Positions 1-7,543 of a stretch of 64,000 nt of DNA are shown one piece after another. Every line of letters begins with the position of its first letter. The first letter of the stretch is position 1. The DNA is from a virus. The notes beneath the pieces are model-generated. The model searched no databases and was not told the DNA's origin. It saw nothing but the letters and a program-made list of their open reading frames with translations. The translations under genes were made by a program, and so were the position numbers. The DNA is taken from the IMG/VR virus record IMGVR_UViG_3300017746_000001, positions 62,001 through 126,000 of that record; one strand, given 5' to 3'.

Positions 1-465
1 GAATTGATGCGCTTTTCCGCCTCTAGCCCCGTTTGTATCGATTGGGAGGTTCCAATCTAGGCGGTGAATGTCGATTACAGGCATAACACCCCCTGGTAGT
101 GGTGTCCAGACTGCCTGCTCACGATGAACCCCCATATTAGACTGCAACTTAGTGATGTTATTCTCCATTTCAACGCTTCTAGCCCCTGGCTTGTATGCCT
201 TGAACCTCAAACTAACAGAGCCTTTTCTTACCTGTTCAAGCTCCTTTTGATGTTCTATGTAGTTGTTGGACTGAACGATGTACTGCTCGTCAATCAATTT
301 CTTTATCCATCTGCTAGTTGTTGACTTGTTAATCTCTAAGGTTCGAGTAATGTTAGCAGCGATCTGCCCCTCCCGAATTATTAGATAGTAAATTGCTGCC
401 TTTTTCGTCAGAGTTCTTCCAGTAGCCCACCAAGTTGCAATCATGGTTGCGGTATCTGATGTCAT
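1..465 (-). CDS. Partial winged-helix DNA-binding protein
   Basis: The frame stays open from an ATG through 155 codons to the left edge, so the C-terminus is missing. Residues about 20-70 read as a winged helix-turn-helix (KAAIYYLIIREGQIAANIT, then a recognition-helix-like STTSRWIKKLIDEQYIV). The rest (about 71-155) is basic and not recognised. It is read toward the window edge, away from an AT-rich gap with repeated ACCTT boxes, which could be its operator or a replication origin. The role could be repressor or replication initiator; only DNA binding is supported. Confidence 0.7.
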   Translation of the reverse strand, partial: MTSDTATMIATWWATGRTLTKKAAIYYLIIREGQIAANITRTLEINKSTTSRWIKKLIDEQYIVQSNNYIEHQKELEQVRKGSVSLRFKAYKPGARSVEMENNITKLQSNMGVHREQAVWTPLPGGVMPVIDIHRLDWNLPIDTNGARGGKAHQF

Positions 466-560
466 GTGCAACTTGGCCTCCTGGAAGTTTGGCGGGTGCA
501 AGTTGGTTCATAATACTACTGTGGCTGATAATGTATAGAACTTGCTTTCTAATTAAACTA

Positions 561-702
561 ACCTTGCATGGTATACCTTGTTTTTTACCTTTGTTTCTCT
601 TCGATATTATCGGCCTTTTCCTCTTGGTAAAAAAAAACAAGGTATTGCAACCTTATTTTGTAAATGGTTTTTACCTTGTGTATTCAATTTATGGTTAAGG
701 TA
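561..702. repeat. Cluster of ACCTT/AAGGT boxes in AT-rich gap
   Basis: The 348-base gap between the leftmost minus gene and the first plus gene holds no gene. Seven copies of ACCTT or its complement AAGGT lie near 561, 575, 587, 640, 650, 673 and 697, several as ACCTTG or as the near-palindrome CAAGGTATTGCAACCTTA. Poly-A/T runs lie between them. This could be an iteron-type origin or a multi-site operator for the adjacent winged-helix protein. Confidence 0.45.
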
Positions 703-790
703 GTTGTTGTTCAATTAATGCAGATGTTAGATTTCGCCCTATGAAAATGATTGCAACCATACAAGCATAACTGAATGAATGCCTTGATAC

Positions 791-806
791 GACAATGACG
801 CTTGAC
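791..806 (+). promoter_or_regulatory. Candidate promoter GACAATGACGSTTGAC
   Basis: GACAATGACGCTTGAC lies seven bases before the GTG start of the next gene. An almost identical sequence (one base changed) lies seven bases before the ATG of the small gene near 61 kb. Shared sequence and spacing suggest a promoter or start signal used by this gene class. Confidence 0.5.
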
Positions 807-813
807 ATGGTTC

Positions 814-1173
814 GTGCTGAAAGCGGAACAAGTCTTACTAACTGATGGAGTATCATTCGAAAATGTCTGGGTAGTGCCAGGAGATATTTCTATTCATGTC
901 GTAACTCCTGATGGAGCAACACTAGATATTACTAGAGAGCAGGTTAAGTGGGTCAAATATACTGACGAGGTAGCTCAATGGATGACTCGCACTCTTGCAA
1001 TGGGGCTTATGGTCGATACATTCGAAGATGTCCAAGAAATATTAGAAGATCTAGAAGTTAGGGCCAATGAAGTACAAGACTATATCAGAAATCTTCACGA
1101 AGGCATGAATGAAGAATCTAATGAGGTTCCACAAGAACCCGTTACAAAAAGTAACAAATCCCCCTATGAGTGA
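814..1173 (+). CDS. Hypothetical protein, first of a four-gene operon
   Basis: About 119 residues. The N-terminal half looks like a small beta-rich domain (VLLTDGVSFENVWVVPGDIS); the C-terminal half is helical and acidic with a low-complexity tail. The GTG start was chosen over an upstream TTG because the shared 16-base element lies at the same spacing as in the 61-kb gene. The next gene overlaps or abuts it, and together with two more it forms a tight co-directional cluster. No family recognised. Confidence 0.65.
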   Translation: MLKAEQVLLTDGVSFENVWVVPGDISIHVVTPDGATLDITREQVKWVKYTDEVAQWMTRTLAMGLMVDTFEDVQEILEDLEVRANEVQDYIRNLHEGMNEESNEVPQEPVTKSNKSPYE

Positions 1174-1178
1174 TTATC

Positions 1179-1481
1179 ATGTCTTTTTTCGAACAAAATA
1201 GCGATGATTTGAACCAAAGGTGTTTCAGAGGAGTCACCCTACTTACACATATAGCAGAAAATCCTGTGAAAAACGCACATCTAATAGACGATGTGATTGA
1301 ATTAGCAAGAGGCTTAAAGTTAGCATTAAATGAAAGGGGATTCGAAGGCGATGGAAAACCTATCCCTGAAAGTACGCAATTAGATGTGGTGGACCTAATA
1401 GCGTTGAAAGCAGTTTCCGGTCTGAAAGATTATTTCGCAAATAGACTGGTGGAAAACACCGATGAGGAGGATGAAATATGA
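1179..1481 (+). CDS. Hypothetical helical protein
   Basis: About 100 residues, mainly helical and acidic at the end (NTDEEDEI). An ATG six bases past the previous stop is preferred; a GTG overlapping that stop is possible. The 3' end overlaps the next ATG by four bases (ATGA), a sign of translational coupling. No family recognised. Confidence 0.7.
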   Translation: MSFFEQNSDDLNQRCFRGVTLLTHIAENPVKNAHLIDDVIELARGLKLALNERGFEGDGKPIPESTQLDVVDLIALKAVSGLKDYFANRLVENTDEEDEI

Positions 1482-2914
1482 GCAACGAACAAATGAAAGC
1501 AGAATTGAACAGATACTTTACGGCTGTTGTCGATGAACAATACTTGAAACAATTCCCAGATATAAGCAGCCCAATGGGAACACCATTATTTTATGATGAT
1601 GCAGGAGTTTTGCATGCAAAACATATCTCAGAGAAAACCGGAATGACTGAAAACGCAGTCTTACAATCTTTTGAGGCGTGGAAAAATGTAGGGAACACTC
1701 CACCTACAGAGAAGCCTATCTCTTCTAGCATAGGCACCAGAGAAGGAGTAAATGGCAGAAGAGGAGCAATTGCTATGCCTCAAGTCTCTCCATTAGAAGT
1801 ACAAAGAAAGGAAAGACGAGAGGGTAGTATATTATCTTCCGTCAGAGATGATATGGGCGAAGTATTAGAACTTAGAAGATTGGAAAACGAGTTGGCTAGA
1901 GAGAATTATTCACATCAACCACCACCTAATGCCGGACCTACAAGCGATCTTACGGCAGTCATAACGGCTTTGGCACCCTTATTGAAGCAAGATAGGCCAT
2001 CGATGGACCCTATGACTATGACATTAATGAAGCAACTTAATGATAGAACACAGGACTCTACGGCTCAAATGATTGCTTTATTCAACATGAATCAGCAAAG
2101 CTCACAGCAATACATGACTATGTTAATGGAAACTATGCGTCAAGGAGGAAGCAGAACGGGTTTAGAAGATAGGTTGCTCAACCATAGCCTAGATAAAATG
2201 CTAAATGGAGGTAATGAAGGCCCAGAAGAGTCTATTTGGGGAGAACTTGTTCGAACGGGACAATTATCAGAGATTGTTCAGGGTGCAGCAGCAGGCATCG
2301 CAGGCATCGCACAAAGAAGACCTCCTATGGGAGAAAACCCATATGCAGGGGCTCAAACTGTTCAACAACTAGAACCTCCTGTTCAAAATGCCCCTCCTAA
2401 CCTTGCTCCTGAATTCGAAGCACCTGCTCCATCACCTATGCAATTCACTTATCAGGAAAAATGCACACACATTATGGACCAAATGATGAATAGTCTACCT
2501 GATGAATGGAAAAGCGATGGAAATACAATGCAATTACTAATGAATGTCGTGGAAGTTGCTGTAAAGAGGGCCGAAGACATACAACCGACAGATCTTCAAG
2601 AACAATTGAACTTGGCAGCAAAGGAAACTCTCCTTGTAGCGAATTTACGATTGGTAGGCACTTCTCTAAGTCGTATCGAAAAGGGAGAAGTTCCAGTCGA
2701 ATTGGCTGCGAATGTTTTGAAGCAGCATCCGTTGTGGCCTGTTTTCGAAACTGAGACTGCAGATTCACTCATATTTATGGCAAATCAGTATGAATCAGCA
2801 GATTTAGCAGACAGTCCTTCCTTGATACATGACCTAGAGTATTTGAATCGGCCAACCACAAAGCCGATAATCGATTCCCTTTTGGAAACAGCTAAGGGAG
2901 GTATGACAAGATGA
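1478..2914 (+). CDS. Large Gln/Met/Pro-rich hypothetical protein
   Basis: 478 residues. An SD (GAGGAGG) precedes the ATG, which overlaps the previous stop. The N-terminal 70 residues could fold as a helical domain; the middle (about 100-330) is low-complexity with Gln, Met and Pro runs; the C-terminal 150 residues are predicted helical. No enzyme motif is visible. Size and composition would fit a structural or scaffold-like protein, but nothing proves it. Confidence 0.75.
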   Translation: MSNEQMKAELNRYFTAVVDEQYLKQFPDISSPMGTPLFYDDAGVLHAKHISEKTGMTENAVLQSFEAWKNVGNTPPTEKPISSSIGTREGVNGRRGAIAMPQVSPLEVQRKERREGSILSSVRDDMGEVLELRRLENELARENYSHQPPPNAGPTSDLTAVITALAPLLKQDRPSMDPMTMTLMKQLNDRTQDSTAQMIALFNMNQQSSQQYMTMLMETMRQGGSRTGLEDRLLNHSLDKMLNGGNEGPEESIWGELVRTGQLSEIVQGAAAGIAGIAQRRPPMGENPYAGAQTVQQLEPPVQNAPPNLAPEFEAPAPSPMQFTYQEKCTHIMDQMMNSLPDEWKSDGNTMQLLMNVVEVAVKRAEDIQPTDLQEQLNLAAKETLLVANLRLVGTSLSRIEKGEVPVELAANVLKQHPLWPVFETETADSLIFMANQYESADLADSPSLIHDLEYLNRPTTKPIIDSLLETAKGGMTR

Positions 2915-3594
2915 GTATTGAATATTACAATTATGATTTAAGAAGAAGCAGAATGGGGGCTATGTTTGGAGACAAAGTAGCCATTAGAGAGGAATGGGTG
3001 AAGAGAACTCGCAGATATGTCGTCATGCAAGGGTTGGACCTCAATGCTCTTGCAACTTTTATCAAAAAGGGTCTATACGATAGGCGATGCGAAGGATTTA
3101 ACCAAAAGGCACTAGATGTTCCACTATCTGGCGCTCAACAATGGGTCTTGACATACATTATTCTTTCAGACTTCGGTGTTCCAGATTGGCTCAGAGACAA
3201 AGAAAAAGATGAAAATGTCCCTGCTATGGTAGTAGCAGAGCCGGAAGAAGACGATGATACAGTCGCTCAGGCATTGATTAAGCCTGCTGCAAGTATGGCA
3301 GAGGCCACTACTCAAGCAACCATTGATGCGGGTAGTGCGACTCTCAATGCTAGTAAAGCAGTAGTAGGAGCAGCCGCTTCAATAGCATCTGTGCCTGTAA
3401 AATCTCTAGCAGGACTTGTTAGAGGAACTGAGGCCGCAGCCAATGAAACTATTGAGGCTGTGGATCAGGCAATTACAGAGGCAACAGAAACCGCACCATT
3501 GGATGCAGAACACCCAGAAGCAACACAGGCTGACGCACAAGAAAACTCGGAAGACCAGGTTGAAAGTGTCGAAAGTGGTGAAAGTGGTGAGTAG
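2911..3594 (+). CDS. Hypothetical protein with Ala-rich helical tail
   Basis: 227 residues, SD-led (GGGAGGT) and overlapping the previous stop by four bases. Residues 1-100 look globular and basic; 110-195 are Ala/Thr-rich amphipathic helix without strong hydrophobic stretches; the last 35 residues are acidic with repeated ESGE. The tail could be a coiled coil or an association helix. Function unknown. Confidence 0.75.
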   Translation: MSIEYYNYDLRRSRMGAMFGDKVAIREEWVKRTRRYVVMQGLDLNALATFIKKGLYDRRCEGFNQKALDVPLSGAQQWVLTYIILSDFGVPDWLRDKEKDENVPAMVVAEPEEDDDTVAQALIKPAASMAEATTQATIDAGSATLNASKAVVGAAASIASVPVKSLAGLVRGTEAAANETIEAVDQAITEATETAPLDAEHPEATQADAQENSEDQVESVESGESGE

Positions 3595-3596
3595 TC

Positions 3597-4241
3597 GTGG
3601 AGGAAGAGGGCGAAAGCCAAAACTTCGACGGTCTATTGTACGAAGAACTAAGCCTTAATTATAGTGAGTCTCAAGAAGAAAAGCGAAAAACCGAGCAATT
3701 GAGAATTGGGTTGCTAGTATTTACCGTAGCTTTGATGATTCTTGGCCCCGCTTTGCAGTATTACTATGCAGATATGTTCCTGTATATTTTAGCAGCCGGA
3801 ATAGCATTTACCATTGGTACGAATCTGACGATTGGAATTCTTTCTATAAGAATCGAAGATAAAGCAGATGTTATGGAGAATAGAATCTCCGATCTGCTAG
3901 AGGAATTGAAAACTTCGACAGATGCATTGGCTGATTTTAATGATGTTTTGGGTAAAGTTCCTATCCATACTATGGTTGAATCTATAGAATCTGCTAGAAA
4001 TGAGATAGGACCTGCTCTTTCGAATATGCAAGATGTAGGTTGGGGCGAGATAACTGATGCGATTCAGACAACACTACGATGGGTCGATAAGTTGGATATG
4101 GATAAAATCCAAGGAATGATTCAGCCCTTTGTAATTGAAGCCCCTGTTATACAAATTTTAGATGATCCATTCGGAGTTCAAGTTGAGGTTGAAGCCGTAC
4201 CAGATTTCTTCCCACCCCCACCGCCTTCTCATAGAGGATAG
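3597..4241 (+). CDS. Two-pass membrane protein with helical ectodomain
   Basis: 214 residues from a GTG. Two adjacent hydrophobic segments lie at about residues 37-57 and 62-83, followed by a long helical, partly coiled-coil region (EDKADVMENRISDLLEELKT) and a short Pro-rich end (FFPPPPPSHRG). It closes the four-gene cluster. The topology suggests a membrane-anchored protein with a soluble C-terminal domain. No family recognised. Confidence 0.75.
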   Translation: MEEEGESQNFDGLLYEELSLNYSESQEEKRKTEQLRIGLLVFTVALMILGPALQYYYADMFLYILAAGIAFTIGTNLTIGILSIRIEDKADVMENRISDLLEELKTSTDALADFNDVLGKVPIHTMVESIESARNEIGPALSNMQDVGWGEITDAIQTTLRWVDKLDMDKIQGMIQPFVIEAPVIQILDDPFGVQVEVEAVPDFFPPPPPSHRG

Positions 4242-4266
4242 AATTCCACAAGAAATCAGGGGGTAG

Positions 4267-4377
4267 GGGGGTATCAAAACTCGCTTAGTTAATATCGTAT
4301 GCGAATGTGGAGACACATATACTGCAATTGATTACCATAGATGCCTAAGTTGTGGAAAGAAACTACAAATCTTCTGA
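4267..4377 (+). other. Possible tiny zinc-ribbon peptide, start unclear
   Basis: The stretch between two convergent genes has an open frame ending in a zinc-ribbon-like sequence with CEC, then CLSC and a basic GKK end. I find no ATG, GTG or TTG in frame after the upstream stop, so it would need an unusual start or frameshift, or it may be a relic. A G-rich tract (GGGGGTAGGGGGG) lies just before it. Confidence 0.3.
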
Positions 4378-4385
4378 TTGTTATT

Positions 4386-4802
4386 TTACCAGTCAGTAAT
4401 TGCCCCTTTAGGCATATTTTGAGAACTAAGAATATATTCCCCTAGAGTACGGTGTCCTCCTCCTTCTTTCTCGACCCTTACTGTTCCAACTCTTCTAAAG
4501 TCAGGGTGTTTGAATACACCCCCTATGACTCTTCTATCAACACCAGGAGGAGGAGGTAGTGCTTTACATACAAGATAAATATTTACCTTTTGACCCATTA
4601 AACATCTATTCTTCGCCCATTTCCTTGCTTCTGCTATCCATAGGGCAGTCGGGTCTCTTCTTTTTTTGACATATGATTCTGGACCTGTTTTTAGATTGAG
4701 TTCTGATAGCCTCTTTCTAAGCATAAGCTCACGACTCTCTGAACCTATGCCTATAGTTCCTTTGATTACTGAAATGATTTGTTCCATATGATCATCCCTC
4801 AT
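4386..4802 (-). CDS. Hypothetical basic protein
   Basis: About 138 residues. The start MRDDHMEQ was chosen because GGAGG lies six bases before it and it shares its A with the stop of the RusA gene (TGATG). The middle is basic (KKRRDPTALWIAEARKWAKN) with a Pro-rich loop. It is last of the three-gene RusA cluster, so a part in recombination or DNA processing is possible, but no family is recognised. Confidence 0.7.
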   Translation of the reverse strand: MRDDHMEQIISVIKGTIGIGSESRELMLRKRLSELNLKTGPESYVKKRRDPTALWIAEARKWAKNRCLMGQKVNIYLVCKALPPPPGVDRRVIGGVFKHPDFRRVGTVRVEKEGGGHRTLGEYILSSQNMPKGAITDW

Positions 4803-5296
4803 CAAATCGCCTCCATTATTGAATCCACCATATTCTTCCAAGGGTTGTCATCTGATAAAATTTCATCTATTGTTACGAGAGTATAGGGCTTTTCACCTTG
4901 AGCAAGTTCAATTTTAGTCACTAGAAGAGAACAAACAAGATTATCGTCAGTAGCAACAATGCCAGATGCTAATAATGCATCCATGTAGTGTTTAGCGATG
5001 TTATCAACATCTGGGCCGTTTGCCTTCAAACAGGCTTTTGCTGGATTTTTTACTCTATGTTTGTATTTTGGACATTCAAACATTGCATGTATTCGTACTT
5101 CTAATGCACCTTCAAGTCTTTGCTTGCCTTTCATTTTTTTTTCGGCCATTTTTTTAATTTTTATGGAGGATTCGTGATTTTTTTTTGTTGGGTGTGTCAT
5201 TACGCCTTTAGGAGTTCGACGGAATCGTGGCCTTGCAGCCGCTACAGGTTGTCCATCGATCTTGATTTCAAACCTACTCAGTTGTCTCCCCCCCAC
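4802..5296 (-). CDS. rusA: RusA-family Holliday junction resolvase
   Basis: RusA endonucleases cut four-way DNA junctions as dimers using conserved aspartates. Here the N-terminus has the family-like pattern with ARPRFRRTPKG at about residues 20-30, and GPDVDNIAKHYMDALL near residue 95 matches the metal-binding DxDN helix, followed by the TDDNLV segment. Length (164) is close to the usual 120-150 plus a C-terminal extension. The start is GTG, overlapping the upstream gene. It probably resolves recombination or replication intermediates of the element. Confidence 0.88.
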   Translation of the reverse strand: MGGRQLSRFEIKIDGQPVAAARPRFRRTPKGVMTHPTKKNHESSIKIKKMAEKKMKGKQRLEGALEVRIHAMFECPKYKHRVKNPAKACLKANGPDVDNIAKHYMDALLASGIVATDDNLVCSLLVTKIELAQGEKPYTLVTIDEILSDDNPWKNMVDSIMEAI

Positions 5297-5475
5297 TCTT
5301 TGACAACATCATAAATCATTTCAGCCCAAGACTTCCATCCTCGCTGATATTTTATTATCATTAATTGTGCTTTAATCGTAACTGGAACATCTCTTGCGAC
5401 TATGTAACAAGTTTCTATTGGCTGTAAAGTAGGTTGTTCTTCATCGTCGTTCGGACTTGCCACTTCATCTCCCAT
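5278..5475 (-). CDS. Hypothetical small protein before RusA
   Basis: About 65 residues from ATG with AGAGGT just upstream; a TTG twelve bases earlier is also possible. The C-terminal half (VPVTIKAQLMIIKYQRGWKS) looks like one globular helix-strand unit and ends WGGDN. It overlaps the RusA start, so the two are likely coupled. It diverges from the LRAT-like gene across a 70-base gap. Confidence 0.65.
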   Translation of the reverse strand: MGDEVASPNDDEEQPTLQPIETCYIVARDVPVTIKAQLMIIKYQRGWKSWAEMIYDVVKEWGGDN

Positions 5476-5546
5476 ACCTCTATTCAAGAGTTATTGTCCT
5501 TTGACCGTTCCGAAAGCAATATCCGTCAAACCCCCTGTCGAGCATC

Positions 5547-6047
5547 ATGGAAGAGGATATGCCATTCCCAATAGGGTCGGCTCTGAAACGACCTATAGGG
5601 TACAATTTGTACCATTGGGGCATCGCTTCTGAGTTCTATGACCCTGAAACAAAAAAACAGATGATTTATCAGTTCGGAGGCCCATTTCAAGGATTATTGG
5701 AAAACCCTGATGTTAAGACAAAATTTGTAAATGCCGTTTGGCCTAGTACGAAAAGTGGCTCACATACAGGAATACACATTGGATTGACCCCCTATGATGT
5801 ATTTTCAGAAAATAAGAAAATTGAAGTTGTTGAAGTCCCAGAGAACCCCGTACCTGTATTAGATAGAGCGAAGGAGCTTCTCCATAGATCTGATTACAAC
5901 CCTGCGATAAGGAATTGCGAGCATTATGCTAACTATGCCCTTTCTGGTTCTTGGCAATCAGTACAAAGTAAAAAGGTCTTTTCTGAAGCTATGCAAATAG
6001 CAGGTTTGGCTTTGGTTGCTGCAGTATTCGGGGGAAGTAAGAATTAA
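5547..6047 (+). CDS. LRAT/NC-domain papain-like protein
   Basis: 166 residues. LRAT-type proteins are a circularly permuted papain fold with a His in an N-terminal strand and a Cys in NCEH. Here YHWGIAS (His at about 23) and NCEHYANYALSG (Cys at about 130) match both motifs. A hydrophobic segment (about residues 145-162) ends the protein and could anchor it in membrane. Family members act as acyltransferases or lipid or thiol hydrolases; in a virus this could serve lysis or lipid remodelling. Start choice: the first of two in-frame ATGs. Confidence 0.75.
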   Translation: MEEDMPFPIGSALKRPIGYNLYHWGIASEFYDPETKKQMIYQFGGPFQGLLENPDVKTKFVNAVWPSTKSGSHTGIHIGLTPYDVFSENKKIEVVEVPENPVPVLDRAKELLHRSDYNPAIRNCEHYANYALSGSWQSVQSKKVFSEAMQIAGLALVAAVFGGSKN

Positions 6048-6065
6048 TGGGCAATACCCAATCCC

Positions 6066-6833
6066 TTGCTTGTGCCTAGCCATCGGCCCCCAGTAACTTT
6101 CACCCCAATTAAGACTGTCCCAGAAGTTGGAGATAAAATAACAGCCCTCCCAAAAGTAAGTTTTTGTGAGATTATGAAAATTACAATTCACCCAAATATC
6201 AATCAATTATTCGGAGATTATCTTTTAATGGGCTCATGCCAATATGAACTGTGGCTATCTAAAGAAGGCGAGGAAGCAGAGTTTGGAAAAATATTGGCTC
6301 CTTCTAATCATTTGTCGTGGCTTGGAGATCATTGGGTGTTATTTCAGCACCCCTACAAGATTACTATTGACGAAGGAGTTGGTCAAGACTGGTGCGTAAC
6401 CAACCCTAATACGCAAAAAACAATTCGAATGGTTGCTAAAGATGCCAAAGATGCAATAGAAGCACATAAGGAATATTTAGAAAAAATTGACGAATCATGC
6501 CCAGATGATTTCTATGTAGGAGAAGCTTACATGGCATCAATTGAGTTGGATGCTAATAAGTTGCTTAGGCAAATAGCAAAAGACATTACAAAACAAAAGC
6601 ACCCTCTCAGCCCGTTGCATGGAATGGATGTCAATAGTTCTGCATTCTTGTCTTTGACTTCTCAGTTGGCTTTCTTGGATAATTCGAAAATAGATAAATT
6701 CGTTAGAATTGTTGAAAACGCCTTTTTGGATTTGACAAATGGCAATGGTTTCCAATGGTATACAGAGGGTCAAACGACACAATATTGCTCCACATGTGTC
6801 AACAAGATTTTGTCTTGTAAATGTATTGAGTGA
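6066..6833 (+). CDS. Hypothetical protein with C-terminal zinc-like cysteines
   Basis: About 255 residues; the start is uncertain (TTG, or GTG two codons later). A WLGDHWVLFQHPYK segment near residue 85 and a helical middle give no family match. The end carries CSTCVNKILSCKC, four cysteines that may bind zinc. It sits between the LRAT-like gene and the gene before RNAP A'', all on the plus strand. Confidence 0.65.
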   Translation: MLVPSHRPPVTFTPIKTVPEVGDKITALPKVSFCEIMKITIHPNINQLFGDYLLMGSCQYELWLSKEGEEAEFGKILAPSNHLSWLGDHWVLFQHPYKITIDEGVGQDWCVTNPNTQKTIRMVAKDAKDAIEAHKEYLEKIDESCPDDFYVGEAYMASIELDANKLLRQIAKDITKQKHPLSPLHGMDVNSSAFLSLTSQLAFLDNSKIDKFVRIVENAFLDLTNGNGFQWYTEGQTTQYCSTCVNKILSCKCIE

Positions 6834-6842
6834 AGAACAGAC

Positions 6843-6850
6843 TTCAAACG
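6843..6850 (+). promoter_or_regulatory. TTCAAACG promoter element
   Basis: TTCAAACG lies 21 bases before the GTG chosen for the next gene. The same octamer lies 21-22 bases before three other start codons in the window, at the place a TATA box takes in archaeal leaderless genes. Confidence 0.55.
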
Positions 6851-6871
6851 ACAAGACCGCTTGCTATATTT

Positions 6872-7507
6872 GTGTCTGAGGATTGGAGAAGTCAATACCT
6901 TCCGAGTAATACTACTGCCGCCGAGGAAATGGAGGATTTCCCTACCTCAAACACACCCGTAGTTGAAAAGGAAATCTTTGAGAGCGTTGAGGAACCATTA
7001 GATGAAAAGACTGTGGTGAATCTGTTAGAAGAAGGCCCTGAATCACAACTTTCTGTAGTCCTCGATAATCAACAGCGATTGATGATGGCAATAGATCAGA
7101 TGGCCTCTGGATTCTCTAGTCAATTACAAATACTCGCTAGAAGAATCGATAATTTTGAGAGAGTGCTTGAACAATCTCAAGGACAGCCTACGATGACCAA
7201 CTTATTGTTTGATGCGCCAGAAGTTTTTGAAAAGGTAGTGACTAGAGAGGATGATTCCTCAGAACTTATGCGAGCTGATGTGATGGGAAATCATGTTCCA
7301 GCAATTCAGCCTAAAACCCCCGACCTTCAATTTGAAATTCCCGACGAAGTTGAGTCTCTGATAGATTTTGACCCGCATTTCCCTGTTTCAATTGAGACTC
7401 AAGTTGCATTCCACATGTGGAAGATTAAGAAATCGACATGGAATGAATTTGTCAAAGTTGCAGGTGGACCGAAAAAGGCAAAAACAGCCAGAGAACTGAT
7501 TGAGTAG
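6872..7507 (+). CDS. Hypothetical coiled-coil protein with C-terminal W..F motif
   Basis: About 211 residues from GTG. This start follows a TTCAAACG element by 21 bases and is preferred to an earlier GTG that would put the element inside the gene. Acidic N-terminus, helical coiled-coil segment (about 60-100), acidic linker, and a C-terminal STWNEFVKVAGGPKKAKTAR that resembles a short W-x2-F motif seen in three other proteins here. It precedes RNAP A'' and may be an accessory protein. Confidence 0.65.
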   Translation: MSEDWRSQYLPSNTTAAEEMEDFPTSNTPVVEKEIFESVEEPLDEKTVVNLLEEGPESQLSVVLDNQQRLMMAIDQMASGFSSQLQILARRIDNFERVLEQSQGQPTMTNLLFDAPEVFEKVVTREDDSSELMRADVMGNHVPAIQPKTPDLQFEIPDEVESLIDFDPHFPVSIETQVAFHMWKIKKSTWNEFVKVAGGPKKAKTARELIE

Positions 7508-7543
7508 TGTCAATCTCTAAACGGCTGACCCCTATCCTTTGCC

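Noticed and set aside
124-324. Plus-strand frame at the left end
   Set aside because: Lies opposite a longer minus frame with a winged-helix domain that runs off the window edge.
6073-6081. GCCATCGGC copy near 6.07 kb
   Set aside because: A single nine-base match far from the array and without the following TATA-like bases; probably chance.
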